Assembly (NCBI GenBank): GCA_013397935.1
Contig: VZRN01006386.1
Span: 1,982,251 to 2,046,250, forward strand
Source of the DNA: Dasyornis broadbenti
Lineage: Eukaryota; Chordata; Aves; Passeriformes; Dasyornithidae
Direction: 5' to 3'
DNA length: 64,000 nucleotides
Below, one piece after another: positions 40,201 through 50,000 of this stretch (position 1 is the first letter of the stretch; the number at the start of each line of letters is the position of its first letter). The translations under genes and the position numbers were made by a program. Under the pieces are notes generated by a model. It saw only the letters and a program-made list of their open reading frames with translations, did not search any database and was not told where the DNA came from.

Positions 40201-41721
40201 CAAAAAGTACTGAAGTAAAATGAAAGTCTAACAGCATTGGAGCAGTTCAACTTATGATTTGTGTCTATATTGGAGCATTTATGTAAGACACTGTTGAAAC
40301 TGTGTTAGAGCTATCAAAAGCCACAGCAAATCTTGTTACAAAAATACCCAAAACACCGTTCGATTTTTTTTTCCTAAAAGGCAGATATGACATCACTGGG
40401 ACACGCACACTAAAGACAAAACTTTTAATGAGCAACCATTCAATGAAATCTCTTAAAAAATGACTTTTCTTCAAATCCATTGAATAGATCAACTTTGCAA
40501 TAAATGGTTATAGCAGCACATGGCAGTAATTCTTGAAAAGTTAAAAGGGGCAGCATAATATGTTTGAATAATTTGCCCTGCATCTCATGCAGTACAGGGC
40601 AAGAGTTGCAGCCTCAAGTCCTCCTGTTTTCGTGCAAGAGTACAAAGTATTAACAGATTACAAGGAAGCTAATTAGCACTATCATTTACAGTAATGAGTA
40701 ATAAATTGTTGTTGCATGACAGATGATATTTGTTTTATATCACGCGTAAGATAAGCAAAAATTGCATAGAAGTTTAGGCAGCCAAACAGGTAGATTCCTA
40801 AGATCTGCATCCTGAATTGATTCCCCCCACCTCAGAAAAAAGCCACAACCAAGTTCTACTCTATTTTTTTTCCTAACATAAACTGACCATAAGCACTTTA
40901 TTAGTGCTATCCTATGTTAGCTAATGAATACCACTACTTAGCAAAAAAAGCCCCAGACAACTACAGAAACTGCATTCCATAAAAATTATTATGTCTGCAC
41001 ACAAACATGTACAGAGTATTTCTGTAAACTCAAAGTTTACAAAGAAAAAAAAAATCACTCACCCAAAGGAAGTTGAATTCTCCCCCACTCTCCTCCATTT
41101 TGATCAGTGGAGACTACAACTATATTTATCCCTCTGTAAACATCCTCAATGACACGTATGTCACAACTATAAAGAGTAGATAATATTTTGCAAATATTAA
41201 AGAAATAAAATAATTCTGTGACTCAATTCCAGCTGGGTCTGTATCAGAGGAGGGGTGAGGGAGTAAGCAGGGTAACTGTGGTCTAAATCGAAAAGGTTTT
41301 AATCTTCTGCCAGATAGATGAAAATAAAAAAAGGTGGTTTTTTTTAGCTACATCAAAACCAGCATGCACATTGTTTTTGCCTTCAACCTCTCTTTAAATC
41401 CCCTACTCCATCAAGTGTCCATAGAGAAGGACATCAAGGGAAGCAGTTTCCCAGGCAGCATCTATTTTTCCTACTGGTATTTAAAGAGAGGATGAATGTT
41501 AAATCATTAGTTCTGAAAAAAAATTTGATATGTAACCATAAATGAAAGGCTGTGTTTCACAGAAGAATTCATCCATATTCACTGATAAATTATATGCTGA
41601 TTTAGACAACATTCAGAAGGGCTGTGGGGGCAGGTGGGAGAAGGCGGAGGAAAAAAAAAAAAGAGTAAAAAATATGGAATTATATGCAGCCAGAGCACAC
41701 TTACCTGCTGGGGGATGCCAT
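9611..41721 (-). CDS. SPRED2: SPRED2, Sprouty-related EVH1 domain protein 2 (six coding exons, MASPSS isoform)
   Basis: Coding sequence joined from 41721-41705, 33813-33636, 32304-32136, 29407-29343, 10814-10665 and 10261-9611. The total is 1230 nt, or 409 residues plus TGA, close to the roughly 418 residues of human SPRED2. All junctions are GT-AG and phases match. By residue: 1-6 alternative N-terminus, about 7-121 EVH1, 122-193 Ser-rich linker, about 198-250 c-Kit-binding region (SYRHVNFPDDDEEIVRINPR), 300-404 Cys-rich Sprouty domain with about 18 cysteines, and tail GGKHKAAG. SPRED proteins are known membrane-associated inhibitors of growth-factor-driven Ras-Raf-ERK signalling; EVH1 binds neurofibromin and the Sprouty domain targets membranes. 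SPRED2 rather than SPRED1 or SPRED3 is chosen because ACYHCGVMCRCC, the VVLEC exon and the DHYHLEQ exon 5 end match my memory of mammalian SPRED2. No frameshift or premature stop is present. Confidence 0.95.
10262..10664 (-). other. SPRED2 intron 5
   Basis: A 403-bp phase-0 intron with donor GTAAGG and acceptor CCACAG. No repeat or further exon is seen in it. Confidence 0.92.
10665..10814 (-). CDS. SPRED2: SPRED2 exon 5, Ser-rich linker
   Basis: 150 nt, exactly 50 codons: NATDSSSNSSQKREQPVRTL through SSDHYHLEQ. The acceptor is TTTAAAACAG and the donor is CAA|GTAAGG. It is phase 0 at both ends, so skipping it would keep the frame and remove 50 linker residues. The motifs ATDSSSNSSQKRE and SCEHRRI-T-GHLHD match mammalian SPRED2. 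Confidence 0.95.
10815..29342 (-). other. SPRED2 intron 4 (18.5 kb)
   Basis: The largest intron bounded by known exons in the window. It contains many short chance ORFs, homopolymer runs (for example a T/G-rich tract at 12369-12419 and an A run near 13724) and an A/C-rich low-complexity block at 21463-21610. I recognise no second gene or CR1 copy in it. One exon-like segment at 14920-15040 is discussed in the findings. Confidence 0.85.
21463..21610. repeat. A/C-rich low-complexity block (G/T-rich on the transcribed strand)
   Basis: About 150 bp composed almost only of A and C with repeated AAAACCCC-type units. On the minus strand (SPRED2 sense) this gives G tracts of three to six at 21474-21476, 21484-21487, 21493-21496, 21525-21528, 21548-21553, 21559-21563 and 21569-21572. 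ORFs across it are compositional artefacts. Confidence 0.9.
29343..29407 (-). CDS. SPRED2: SPRED2 exon 4, linker after EVH1
   Basis: 65 nt: two bases completing Gly-122 plus 21 codons, STTSSSTLHNEAEVGDDDVF then T. The acceptor is TTTTTTCTAG and the donor is a strong GTAAGT. The Ser/Thr-rich, acidic linker closely matches mammalian SPRED2 (STTSSST-HNEAE-GDDDVFT). It ends in phase 0, as exon 5 requires. It is too short to stand out as an open reading frame by itself and was found by extending the gene model. Confidence 0.93.
29408..32135 (-). other. SPRED2 intron 3
   Basis: A 2.7-kb intron splitting the Gly codon after EVH1 (phase 1). It is AT-rich with no recognised repeat family or extra exon. 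Confidence 0.9.
32136..32304 (-). CDS. SPRED2: SPRED2 exon 3, C-terminal half of EVH1 domain
   Basis: 169 nt: 56 codons (VVLECFVKKDLVYTKANPTF through RKAIEDLIE) plus one base of a Gly codon. The acceptor is CTCCCAG; the donor GAAG|GTAGCG is weak at +5. The block FHHWKVDNRKFGLTFQSPAD and the closing helix RAFDRGVRKAIEDLIE are typical of EVH1 domains. It starts in phase 0 and ends in phase 1, matching exon 4. Confidence 0.95.
32305..33635 (-). other. SPRED2 intron 2
   Basis: A 1.33-kb phase-0 intron within the EVH1 coding region. It includes an A-rich tract near 33350-33370 and nothing else recognised. Confidence 0.9.
33636..33813 (-). CDS. SPRED2: SPRED2 exon 2, N-terminal half of EVH1 domain
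   Basis: 178 nt: one base completing the split codon plus 59 codons, DSYIVRVKAVVMTRDDSSGG through GERQKDKL. The acceptor is good (TTGCAG), while the donor is CTG|GTAATA, which lacks the usual +5 G. The sequence contains the EVH1 features VRVKAVVMTRDD and GGWLPQ, including the conserved Trp of the fold, and SGFLIHGERQ. This half provides much of the surface that in SPRED1 contacts neurofibromin. It is nearly identical to mammalian SPRED2 as I remember it. It joins exon 3 in phase 0. Confidence 0.95.
39926..39960. repeat. CATA/TA-rich microsatellite
   Basis: Several CATA units grade into a TATA-rich tract, within SPRED2 intron 1. Confidence 0.85.
40873..40920. repeat. Nested inverted repeat
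   Basis: Outer arms CTAACATA (40873-40880) and TATGTTAG (40913-40920) enclose inner arms AGCACT (40892-40897) and AGTGCT (40903-40908) around a 5-nt loop. Confidence 0.75.
41063..41166 (-). other. Exon-like segment, 104 nt, unidentified
   Basis: On the minus strand an acceptor (TACTCTTTATAG) is followed by 104 nt open throughout in one frame, then donor TTTGG|GTGAGT. The peptide starts CDIRVIEDVYRGINIVVVST and ends GEWGRIQLPL. Entry phase (one base completing a codon) fits the end of the MASPSS exon 540 bp upstream. It exits in phase 1 and would shift SPRED2 exon 2 out of frame, so inclusion would truncate the protein. No family is identified; the RGINIVVV stretch faintly recalls the ILEI/FAM3 fold, which is not enough to assign it. 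Confidence 0.3.
41705..41721 (-). CDS. SPRED2: SPRED2 alternative first coding exon (MASPS plus two bases)
   Basis: Seventeen coding bases: ATG GCA TCC CCC AGC AG, followed by a consensus donor GTAAGT. The two leftover bases join the T that opens exon 2, giving AGT then GAC AGC, so the protein starts MASPSSDSYIV. The start context is good (G at -3, G at +4). An in-frame TAA begins 15 nt upstream, so no longer N-terminus is possible in this exon. The difference from the mammalian MTEETHPDDD start is three residues, consistent with an alternative first exon. The exon lies at the edge of a CpG-rich segment. What remains inferred is that this start is used; the phase, donor and promoter-like setting all support it. 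Confidence 0.72.
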
Positions 41722-42250
41722 TTCCTCTACATTTTAAACCTTTACTGCTCCGTTTTAGCACCATTGCCAGCGCCAGCCTCCCTGCCTGCACTGGTTACCC
41801 TGCGTCCCAGCTGGCTGCTGCCGGGCAGGCAGGCGGCTTCCCCCCATGCGTGATTCAGTCTCCTTGAGGGATGTGCTGCATTGTGCGGGGTGACTCATCC
41901 CAGAGGTATTCTGCACATTACAGCCCCGGCCGGACCATTACTCATTCGCAATATCCTCCCGGTTCGGAAGGGCACAGGCACACGCATCGACCAAAGATCC
42001 TTGCTTCCCCACCCCGGTTATAGGCTGGGAAAAAAATAAAATAATTATGATACAACTGCCATAAACCGATGACGAGGGTGTTCAGAAGCGGCTGATGGGG
42101 CAAACGTGCTGCCGAGAGGCTGCCCCAGCCCAGTAGGTGCGTCACCTGCGCACCCAGGGCTGCAAACAGGTCCGAAGTTGAATGCAGGTGTCATTTCCTC
42201 TGGTAGCCCGTCAGCACTTTGTTCCCCAAAACCTGCCAACACAGCGCTGG
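41722..42250 (-). promoter_or_regulatory. CpG-rich 5' UTR and internal promoter candidate for SPRED2
   Basis: By eye there are about 28 CpGs in roughly 500 bp, far above the flanks, directly upstream of the MASPSS start. The minus strand holds a TATA-like TATAAC at 42017-42022, an AP-1 consensus, and GC-rich stretches such as CCGGCCGGGGC. The transcription start is not determined from sequence; if the TATA-like box is used it would fall near 41990. Confidence 0.55.
41891..41897 (+). promoter_or_regulatory. AP-1 (TRE) consensus TGACTCA
   Basis: An exact match to the Fos/Jun site TGA(C/G)TCA inside the CpG-rich promoter segment, about 170 bp upstream of the MASPSS start. Because AP-1 acts downstream of ERK and SPRED2 inhibits ERK, use of this site would close a feedback loop; that is inference. 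Confidence 0.4.
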
Positions 42251-43047
42251 GACCAAGGGTCCAAACAACGCAACGGGCTTGGAGGAAGCACTCCAGCCTC
42301 CCAATGTGTCTGCCTCCATCACTACTTTTAATGGGGTTTTAAATACTTCCAGGGGGCAATGAGTTGGTATCTCTAAGTACCAGCTATAGATTCTCATATA
42401 GCCCACACCTTTGCTTGCAGCCCACACAACTGAAGTGCCAACAAAGACATTCCTGCACACGAGCTTTGTTTCAGACACTTTGTCTCAAAAGCTCACTTGC
42501 TGCTCAGAAACCTTCACAACTGCTGGAACTCCTCGCTCAGCCCAGGGTGTTGCATATGTCCCCGCAAGTCCTACGATGATCCCTAAACGTCCTCTCATTA
42601 AAGTAGAAATGTTGCTCAAGAAATACCTCAGCACCAATAACAAGAACAAAAATTGTGACTCTGGGGCTCTGAAAGCAGCTTCTAAAAACATCTGCCCAGT
42701 TTCTGAACTGATCTATGCTGATGACTAGGCAGGAGGGCAGACGAAAGCTAAGTGTTTCCAGGCTCAGCTGCTTCTGTCTGCCTTAAATCCAAGCAGTTTT
42801 AACCCTGACTTGGGACAAAAAATCCCTTTCTCCCCGTGGTGGAGAATGGTGACCAAGGCGATGCTGCCTGCAAGCATCCTTTAGGAAGGCTGCATTCCCA
42901 TTTTACAGACACTGACAACCTAGAATCACACATGCTCCTGAAAACGTCATGCTTGGACCATAGAAATGCTGAGCTTTTGACCAATGAGGCTTGAACCCAG
43001 CTTCAGTGAGCAGACACCAGGGTGCATGGAGGATGCTGGGACATCAG

Positions 43048-43112
43048 AAGGGGCTGGACTAAATGGGATTTAAATGTTCCTTCCCATCCAAACCATTTTA
43101 CGATTCTATGAC
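43048..43112 (+). mobile_element. Short CR1 3'-terminal fragment
   Basis: GGGGCTGGACTAAATG, then TTCCTTCCCATCCAAACCAT and TTTTACGATTCTATGAC match the last 60 bp or so of CR1, including the ATTCTATG terminal unit. Confidence 0.8.
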
Positions 43113-45125
43113 ATTCCGAGCCACCAATACTTGTTCGCTGCTTCTCTGCAGCACCCAGCGAGCATGTGTGCAGGTTCAGCTGCAGGCACCTATTTGCCGC
43201 TTGGCTGGATTTTGTCATGACAGAGGAATCAAGCTACAGTCCAAGGCCATGATGAAAGCAACAGGCAGCATATTAAGTTTGTTACAGTGGTATCAACTAA
43301 CAGCTGCATTTACTGAATTTCAATATACAACATAAAGCGATCTTTAATGACCAAAGGGTAGCCTGTTGTTTGCATATGCAACCAATGGGTTAACTCATTA
43401 GTCAGAGTATCATGCTGTGAAAGTAATTAAAATTAATGGGTGTGTTTTATTTTTTTTTAAATTTTAATTACACATCCCCAGTCCACATCTCATACTATCC
43501 AGATGTGCTGGAATTTGCCACCTCACTTTCTTCTTCAAGCTCTACAGCAACACTGCTTTTACCTTCAAATGCTTAATGCAGCACCCATCAGCTCCATCCT
43601 CATCTGTCTCCAGCAAGAACTCAGCACACAAGTCCAAAGCAATGTCAGCCAGAAAAATTCAAGAAAGCTGCCTGGCGCTTTTTGCTGCAAGTCCAGTTGC
43701 TAAAGCTTTTCTCCCAAAGGAGGGAGAAAGATGAAATTAGCCTCCCTGTGTAAGACAAAACTATCCTTGAATAAGCTGTGTTGTAATCATGTTTTTGAAA
43801 CAACATCTTGAGCAGTTACACCTCCCCGAAGCTTTCCTGTTTTCTCGCCTTCCTACAGGTCCACAGACATCCTGCCACTGGTCCTCCTAAAAATTCAAGG
43901 CTCAGCACACACAGAGACTTGGGACCTTCAAAAGATTCTTACAGATGAGTAACATTAACAAACAGTTCCAGCATTACTAGTTACATAGAAAAGCCATCAC
44001 ACTGTACAGGTAACATAATCTCACAGCTGCTGAGGTGCAGCTCTCAGCTCATGAGGCTGGGTTGAGCCACTACCTGGGTAATCTCTGCAAACGTGCTGGT
44101 CCGCCCAGGGTTGGGGCAGGTGGGGATAAACACTGCGTGTGAAAATGCAAGACAGAAAAATGTTACAAATGTTACAGCATGCTCAATCCACAGGGATGGA
44201 AATAATGTCTACATCCAGAAGCTGTTGCATCAGTCAAGAAGAACCATGAACTCATTCAGCTGGCTTCAAGCCCTGCTCCCAAGGGTTTTCTCCAAAGGGA
44301 AGCAGATATCAAGCCACTGGATCAGCATCAACCAAATCACTCACTGATTGGGTTCTCACCTTTGCACATTCTTTAATCTTAAGGCTAAGCTAATAAACTT
44401 CAGCTCCAAGACTGGCAATCCTGTTGCACTTTTTTTTTTTTTACTATTATTAAAATAATTATTATTTTTCCCCTTAAATACTGCCCAGTCCAGTAGATTG
44501 CACACTCATCCCTACTAGCTTGGTGCTACAGTGAAATATCCTCCAAAGCTTTCTTGCAATTCCTAGCATGGACCAGTACGTGGCTGTACCAATACAGGAA
44601 CATTTTCCCCATTTCCCAGCAAGATTCATGCTGCTACAGGGTTCTGGTATTAGAAATCTGAAGTAAACATTACAACTGGAGAGCTAGCAAGGTGGTGGGT
44701 ATGCCTTTTGCTGCCTACCAGCCAACAGCAAGCACAGTTCAAAGAGCTGAGACTGTGGTTGGAGCAAGAGGAGCCCATTTTCACTGTAGCTGCTGGAGTA
44801 CCTGTGGTGAGGAGAATGAAATTCTGTCACCTCATTAATAGCAGTCATGTCAATGGGGTGAACTTCTGCAGCAAAACATTAACAGAGTACGCTGGCAGTT
44901 GTGAATCGGGCACAAAAATGTCTCAACACACAATTCCAGTGCAGTTTGAGGGGCTTGAGGATCTGCAGTCCCAGGTCCATTTGGGGAATACTGAAACTTG
45001 TTATGCCTCACCATCTGGGAACACCAGGCAACCTGCCTTAGGTGTAGCATTCAAGATTAACCACAGCAGTATTGCCTGAACACTAATTGCTGTGCCTTGT
45101 AAGAAGTACTTTACTCCATTTTTGT

Positions 45126-45725
45126 TTAAATAAAAAAAACCAACAAGCAAATAGAACAAACAAACAAACAAACAAAAAAAACACACCCAACCAATGAGGC
45201 CTCCCCCAAACAAACAACAAAAGACTTCATAGACACGGTCAGTGTAGTTTTATGCCCAGTACTTGAGAGACACCCATTGCACTTTGCTGTCCCTGTTGCC
45301 CACAAAGCTTTCTTGAATACTGGCTTCACTAGGTTGTAGAGAAGCGCAGGAAGTATGGCAAAAATAGGAAAAACGGCACAAAAGTAGATCCTTAGGTAGG
45401 ACTTCAAACATTTTATGACATGCTTTAGGCTGCTGAACATTCCGGGAGCACCGAAATGCTCCTCCCTACATATGATTACCATGTTTTCCCTATTTTGAAT
45501 GTCATTCTCATAGATGAATGGACCTTTGTACATATGTATGACAACAAAAAATGACCCCAGCATAGATGGGTATTTCCAGCCAGGATCTGGGTGGAGGCCA
45601 TATGGATTTAATTTTCCTGCAGACAGATCAAAGGAAAGCGCCGAAAGCGTCTTAGTCGACTCCAAATAAACATCTATGACCAGAAAAGAGGTTACACAAA
45701 TGACATGCACTGAGCTCCTCCACAC
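45126..45725 (-). other. 199-codon unidentified open reading frame
   Basis: This is the longest ORF in the window not explained by a known exon. The predicted product has an internal hydrophobic stretch (YLRIYFCAVFPIFAILPALL, about residues 111-130) and a second at its C-terminus. The second is encoded by a T-rich tract complementary to a CAAA repeat and is probably meaningless. I see no known domain, no signal peptide and no clear flanking promoter or poly(A) signal. An ORF this long is only moderately unlikely by chance in 64 kb. Confidence 0.15.
45154..45185. repeat. (CAAA)n simple repeat
   Basis: About four uninterrupted CAAA units followed by an A run. It encodes the Cys/Val/Leu-rich end of the overlapping minus-strand ORF. 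Confidence 0.9.
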
Positions 45726-46729
45726 CGGAAAAGCCTCATGTGCTTTTCTTCTAATTAAATCCTTCCTCCATGGCTCCTAATTGATACCTGGACAAACAGC
45801 TGTAATACAGTTCAGGAAATCTAACCCTGTACTTTGCCTTACTTGTCTGACATGACCTCAGTCATCACAGGGCACACTGCAAACTTTCATTTTCTTGATA
45901 GGAAATTGGTTTAAAAAACAAGCTACCGAAAAACCAAGGCCTTGCTCCTCCCTTTTTTTTGCACTTTAATACTTAGTTCAAAGTAGAGGTACTTAAGTGT
46001 GAGTCTTTCAACCACTGCATCTTTGCTTTCCCCTTCTATGGGATATAATTATTTTACCATGTGAGTACTCTCAGACTAATGAGGCACATCCTAAACCAGA
46101 TATATCATTTTGTGTCTTCTCCAGTTTCTTCCCTCTGGATTTCAAATCATCTTTACTGCTCTCTGAGGGCTGGCACTACCTTTTGGAAAGTCCCAATGCC
46201 ACAACTCAATACTCCATGTTAAAATCACCTGCAAAAGCAGACCAAGAGGCAAGCACCCAGACATGATAACCTATATCCACCTACATTTCTAAAATCACTG
46301 AAAACTCCCATAAAACCGTGCTGACCAGCTCCACTTTCATACTCTCCATCTGATGCTCAATGTGCTCCCTGTTTTGCCAGAGACTGACTTGAGCTAACCA
46401 GCTTAAATTTTCAGGATCATTCTGCTTCTCCTGTCAGTGTTGGTAAAACATTATCTTGCCCTTAAAATGTACCTTGTCCAGCTCTTTTCAGCGCTCTTGG
46501 GAACATAGACTTCAAGGAAGATGGTTAACACTTATGATTCCACTTTCATTTTTAGTAATGTGGAATTATTTTATTGCTCATTTGTGATAACAATCTGCAC
46601 AGTCTGCCTCCTTCGGAGCACGGAAACAGCATGGGGACGGCTTCCCCTTCTGTAAAGGGTAGTGCAAGTGTCACCATGCCTGCTCTGGATCAGGACATCC
46701 AGCATTAACTATTTTCATAAGGGCATGCA

Positions 46730-47003
46730 GTGACAGGGCAAGGGAGAATGGCTTTCAGATGAAAGAAGGCAGGTTTAGGTTAGAAATTAAAAGTAAATTC
46801 TTTATTCAGAGGATGGTGAGGCACCGGCACAGGCTGCCCAGAGAAGCTGCGGATGCCCCATTCCTGAAGTGTTCAAGCTTAGGTTGGATGGAGCTTTGAG
46901 CAAACTGCTCTAGCAGATGTGCCTGCCCATGGCAAGGGCTTTGGATCAAGATAAGTTTTAAGGTCCTTTCCAACCCAAACCATTCTGTGGCTCTGTAATT
47001 ACA
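46730..47003 (+). mobile_element. CR1 LINE 3'-end fragment, forward
   Basis: Sense CR1 landmarks occur in order: GACAGGGCAAGGGAGAATGG, GAGGATGGTGAGGCACCGGC, AGGCTGCCCAGAGAAGCTGC, CCCATGGCAAGGG, then AGGTCCTTTCCAACCCAAAC and CATTCTGTGGCTCTGTAATT, the degenerate terminal ATTCTRTG repeat. Diverged and 5' truncated. Confidence 0.92.
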
Positions 47004-50000
47004 TTTCTTAACTTACTCATTTTATTATTTAAGTCCTATAGCAGGTAGAGATTTCTCACCAATACCTTTGGTTTCCTTTGGCCAACTGTGTCCATCCCCT
47101 AACTCCCACTTTGTTCTCCCTGCAGCCAGCTTTCCTGTTTACATCTCTGCTGTTGCTTCCCTTGCACAGCCGAAGGGCTTTGGAAAAAGGACAAACAAAC
47201 AAGCGTTTCCTCAAGATGCTGGCAGTTGCGTGCCTGTGCCTCTCTTCCTACCACCGTCCTTCGCCTGGTCACAACACTGTCACATGCATTTAATGGCTTG
47301 TATTTCCTGTGCTCCACTTTAACAGGCAGATTCTTTTAAATGCTGAAAGGTACGGTGGTGCCAAGTGCCTGCTGAATGTATCCCCGGCAAGAGGGATTTT
47401 GCTTGCACACAGCAGAGAAGTCAATCAGGGGAATCATCTTGGGGTCATCCAATATTCTCATTCTGGCAGGTAAGGATGAATTGCTCAATGTGCTGCATGT
47501 TCATGCTCTCACATCAACTCCTTCCAAAAAGATTCAGTAAAAGGACAGCTAGAGTCCTCTGATAGAGACAAAGGAGATGGCTGAAGATTCCCACGGTTTT
47601 TCCTTTTAGCAGCAAACATGGTGAAGGAGCTTCTCATCCTGTACCCATCACGGTTTTTGGTACACTCACTATTAGCTGGGAGCTGTGATCTCAAATCTTG
47701 TGGATTTATCAGGGAATACCAGAACACTGATGCCCCACCTAAGACCAAATAAAGTGCTAAGCAACAACTTATGCAAGTCTATTCATTTAACTGGCCACAG
47801 TATGGTTCAAAAACATCAAAAAATGAATACTGAACAGAAGCAACATTATCTTCTTGCAGAAGATCCATGGGAAGAAAGCATCTACCTTTTCTCTTTGGGC
47901 AAAGCCCCATCTATACCATACACAGTCCACTTCCAATAAATTATTAAAGTATCTACAAGGCAGGAAGAAGATACACCCTGATTTTAATTTTTTTCTTAGC
48001 TTCACACTGTTTTTTCTCTGTCTTAAGCTGTGTAACAACCACTCTACGCATGTTCAGCAGATGATAATGAAACTGCAAGTGTTTATCTCAATCCAAAATG
48101 GCTTCATTTTTTTTATCCCCCTCTCCTTAAATTCAGATTTAACTAGGGTTTTAATTCCAAGGATACAAAGTTGACAGGAGGTGCATGCTTACCCTTCAAT
48201 GCTCCATCTACAATCTTGTTTTTTTTGTCCTTAAGGCAGTTTTATCCAGCTGCAAGTCTGACTTCAGGATTTATCTGCCTCTGCCACTATGCCCACTAAT
48301 ATATTAGAGCAAGAGAAATTATGGCAAGGAAAAGCCTCGGTCCAAAGATGGGGGCTCTGCTGTATCTGTGAAAAGGGCAGGCAGCTCCATGCCCAGCACT
48401 CCACCATGATGTTTTGGCTCCCAGACAAGACAGCAGCAGAAGAGTGATGTGTCAAGACTGCCCTGCAAGGTCTTCTTTTCCGCTAGAAGTTAATATTCAG
48501 AGAGAACAGCAATGGCTTTCTGGCCTCCTAAGGGAGAGACATATGTACTCATTGCCTAAAAGCAAGATGAGTACAAACTTTGCTAAACAGTTCGCACCGT
48601 GAGGGGAAATCACAGGTTGACAAGATGTCTGAAAAAAAGCCAAACCTAAAACCAAGAGAACTCCCCCAGGCCTCTCTGAGTCTGATAAAGGGCTATTTCC
48701 AGCAGTTATCTGTAAAGTTTGCCAAGAACCTGCAAGCTGCTCCTTCGTCCAGGGATGCCTTTTTATTAATGTTAGCATCATGAGGAGGCTGGTGCTCAAC
48801 CCGTGCTTCCTCCACCACAGGGACAGCCCTGGGAGCTGCCAGGCCAATGCCATGGAGATGCTGTGGATATCAACACAACTCAGTTCATTCTGCCACCGAA
48901 ACACGAGGCAGTGCCAGAGTCAGCTCTGAGTTACGGGCCCAGCTCCAATGGATTCAGCAACAGAGTTAGATAATGGTGGCTCCATCAGCTGAGGTGGAAA
49001 GTCAGTTACTCATGCAAATCCAGTGCTCTCCCTTGGAAATGCATGGATGATGCATACCATCAATTTTGAGAGGGGAGAAATCACATTTCTCCTGTCTTCA
49101 CCCTGTCCAGATGTGCTTGGGCTGCAATGAGTCCATGGAGGACTTGGGATTAAAGTTCCCATCCAACACACACAAGCATGCATGCTTTAGGAGGAATATA
49201 CTTACACATTTAATGCATATATTTAAAAACTGTGCTGAGATTAGCTAAAAGTAACAAAAGTTAGCAGTGTAGCAGCTGGAAAGATTGCTACCATCCCATC
49301 ATAACAAGGCAATGCAAGAGCTGGATGTGGAAAACAAGCACTCCCCTGTTGACTAATGGCCAACGCTCACCTTGCTAAAGGATTAGGTGGAAATCCATGG
49401 CTGTCTCAAGAGAAAGCCTAGGATGCAGCAGCACCCCTCTTCTGGAATTCCAGCTAACGCTTGGACAGGAGACCTCCAGATGCACTCACAACGAAGTAAA
49501 TGAAGTTTAGCTGAAACAATGCTTCGCCAAAACTAACACAAAGACAGTGACCTCTGGAATTTGGTGCTACGTGCAGATGTCCTAAAGGATGCCACAAACG
49601 AAGTCATAAAAAAGGTACTTTAACCCCTGGCAGTGATTCATCTAGACATTTTTTTCTAGCAGAAAGTCTTATTACTGAGGAGAGAGCTTCCTATTATTTG
49701 CAGGAAAATTCAGAGGAGAACAAGTAGATACTAATTTGTTAAAAAGACAGATAAACATGTACAGGAAATACTTCTATGAAGGTCCTGATCCTCTGAAGAT
49801 TAACAATCTACAGTACTGGACACAAAACCATGACACTGAGGAAGTAAGCGAACTATAAAAACAGGAAGAAGTGGAAGTTTATTTTTTTTATGTTATTTTG
49901 AGGGAATATTTGTTTTTCTGAAGCTTAAGATACCAGCAAAAGCCTCCATCTGCAGGTCACACTATTCTCTATACAAAAGCAGCTGCAGTGAGTTTCCTCA

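Larger units (their letters stand above)
33814..41704 (-). other. SPRED2 intron 1 of the MASPSS isoform
   Basis: A 7.9-kb phase-2 intron between the alternative first exon and exon 2. It holds a CATA/TA-rich tract (39926-39960), a nested inverted repeat (40873-40920) and an exon-like segment (41063-41166). No repeat family is recognised. Confidence 0.72.

Noticed and set aside
41056..41094. Second ATG-initiated frame in the 41.1-kb segment (MEESGGEFNF) as a SPRED2 start
   Set aside because: It reaches the GTGAGT donor in phase 0 and would hit a TGA at the first codon of exon 2.
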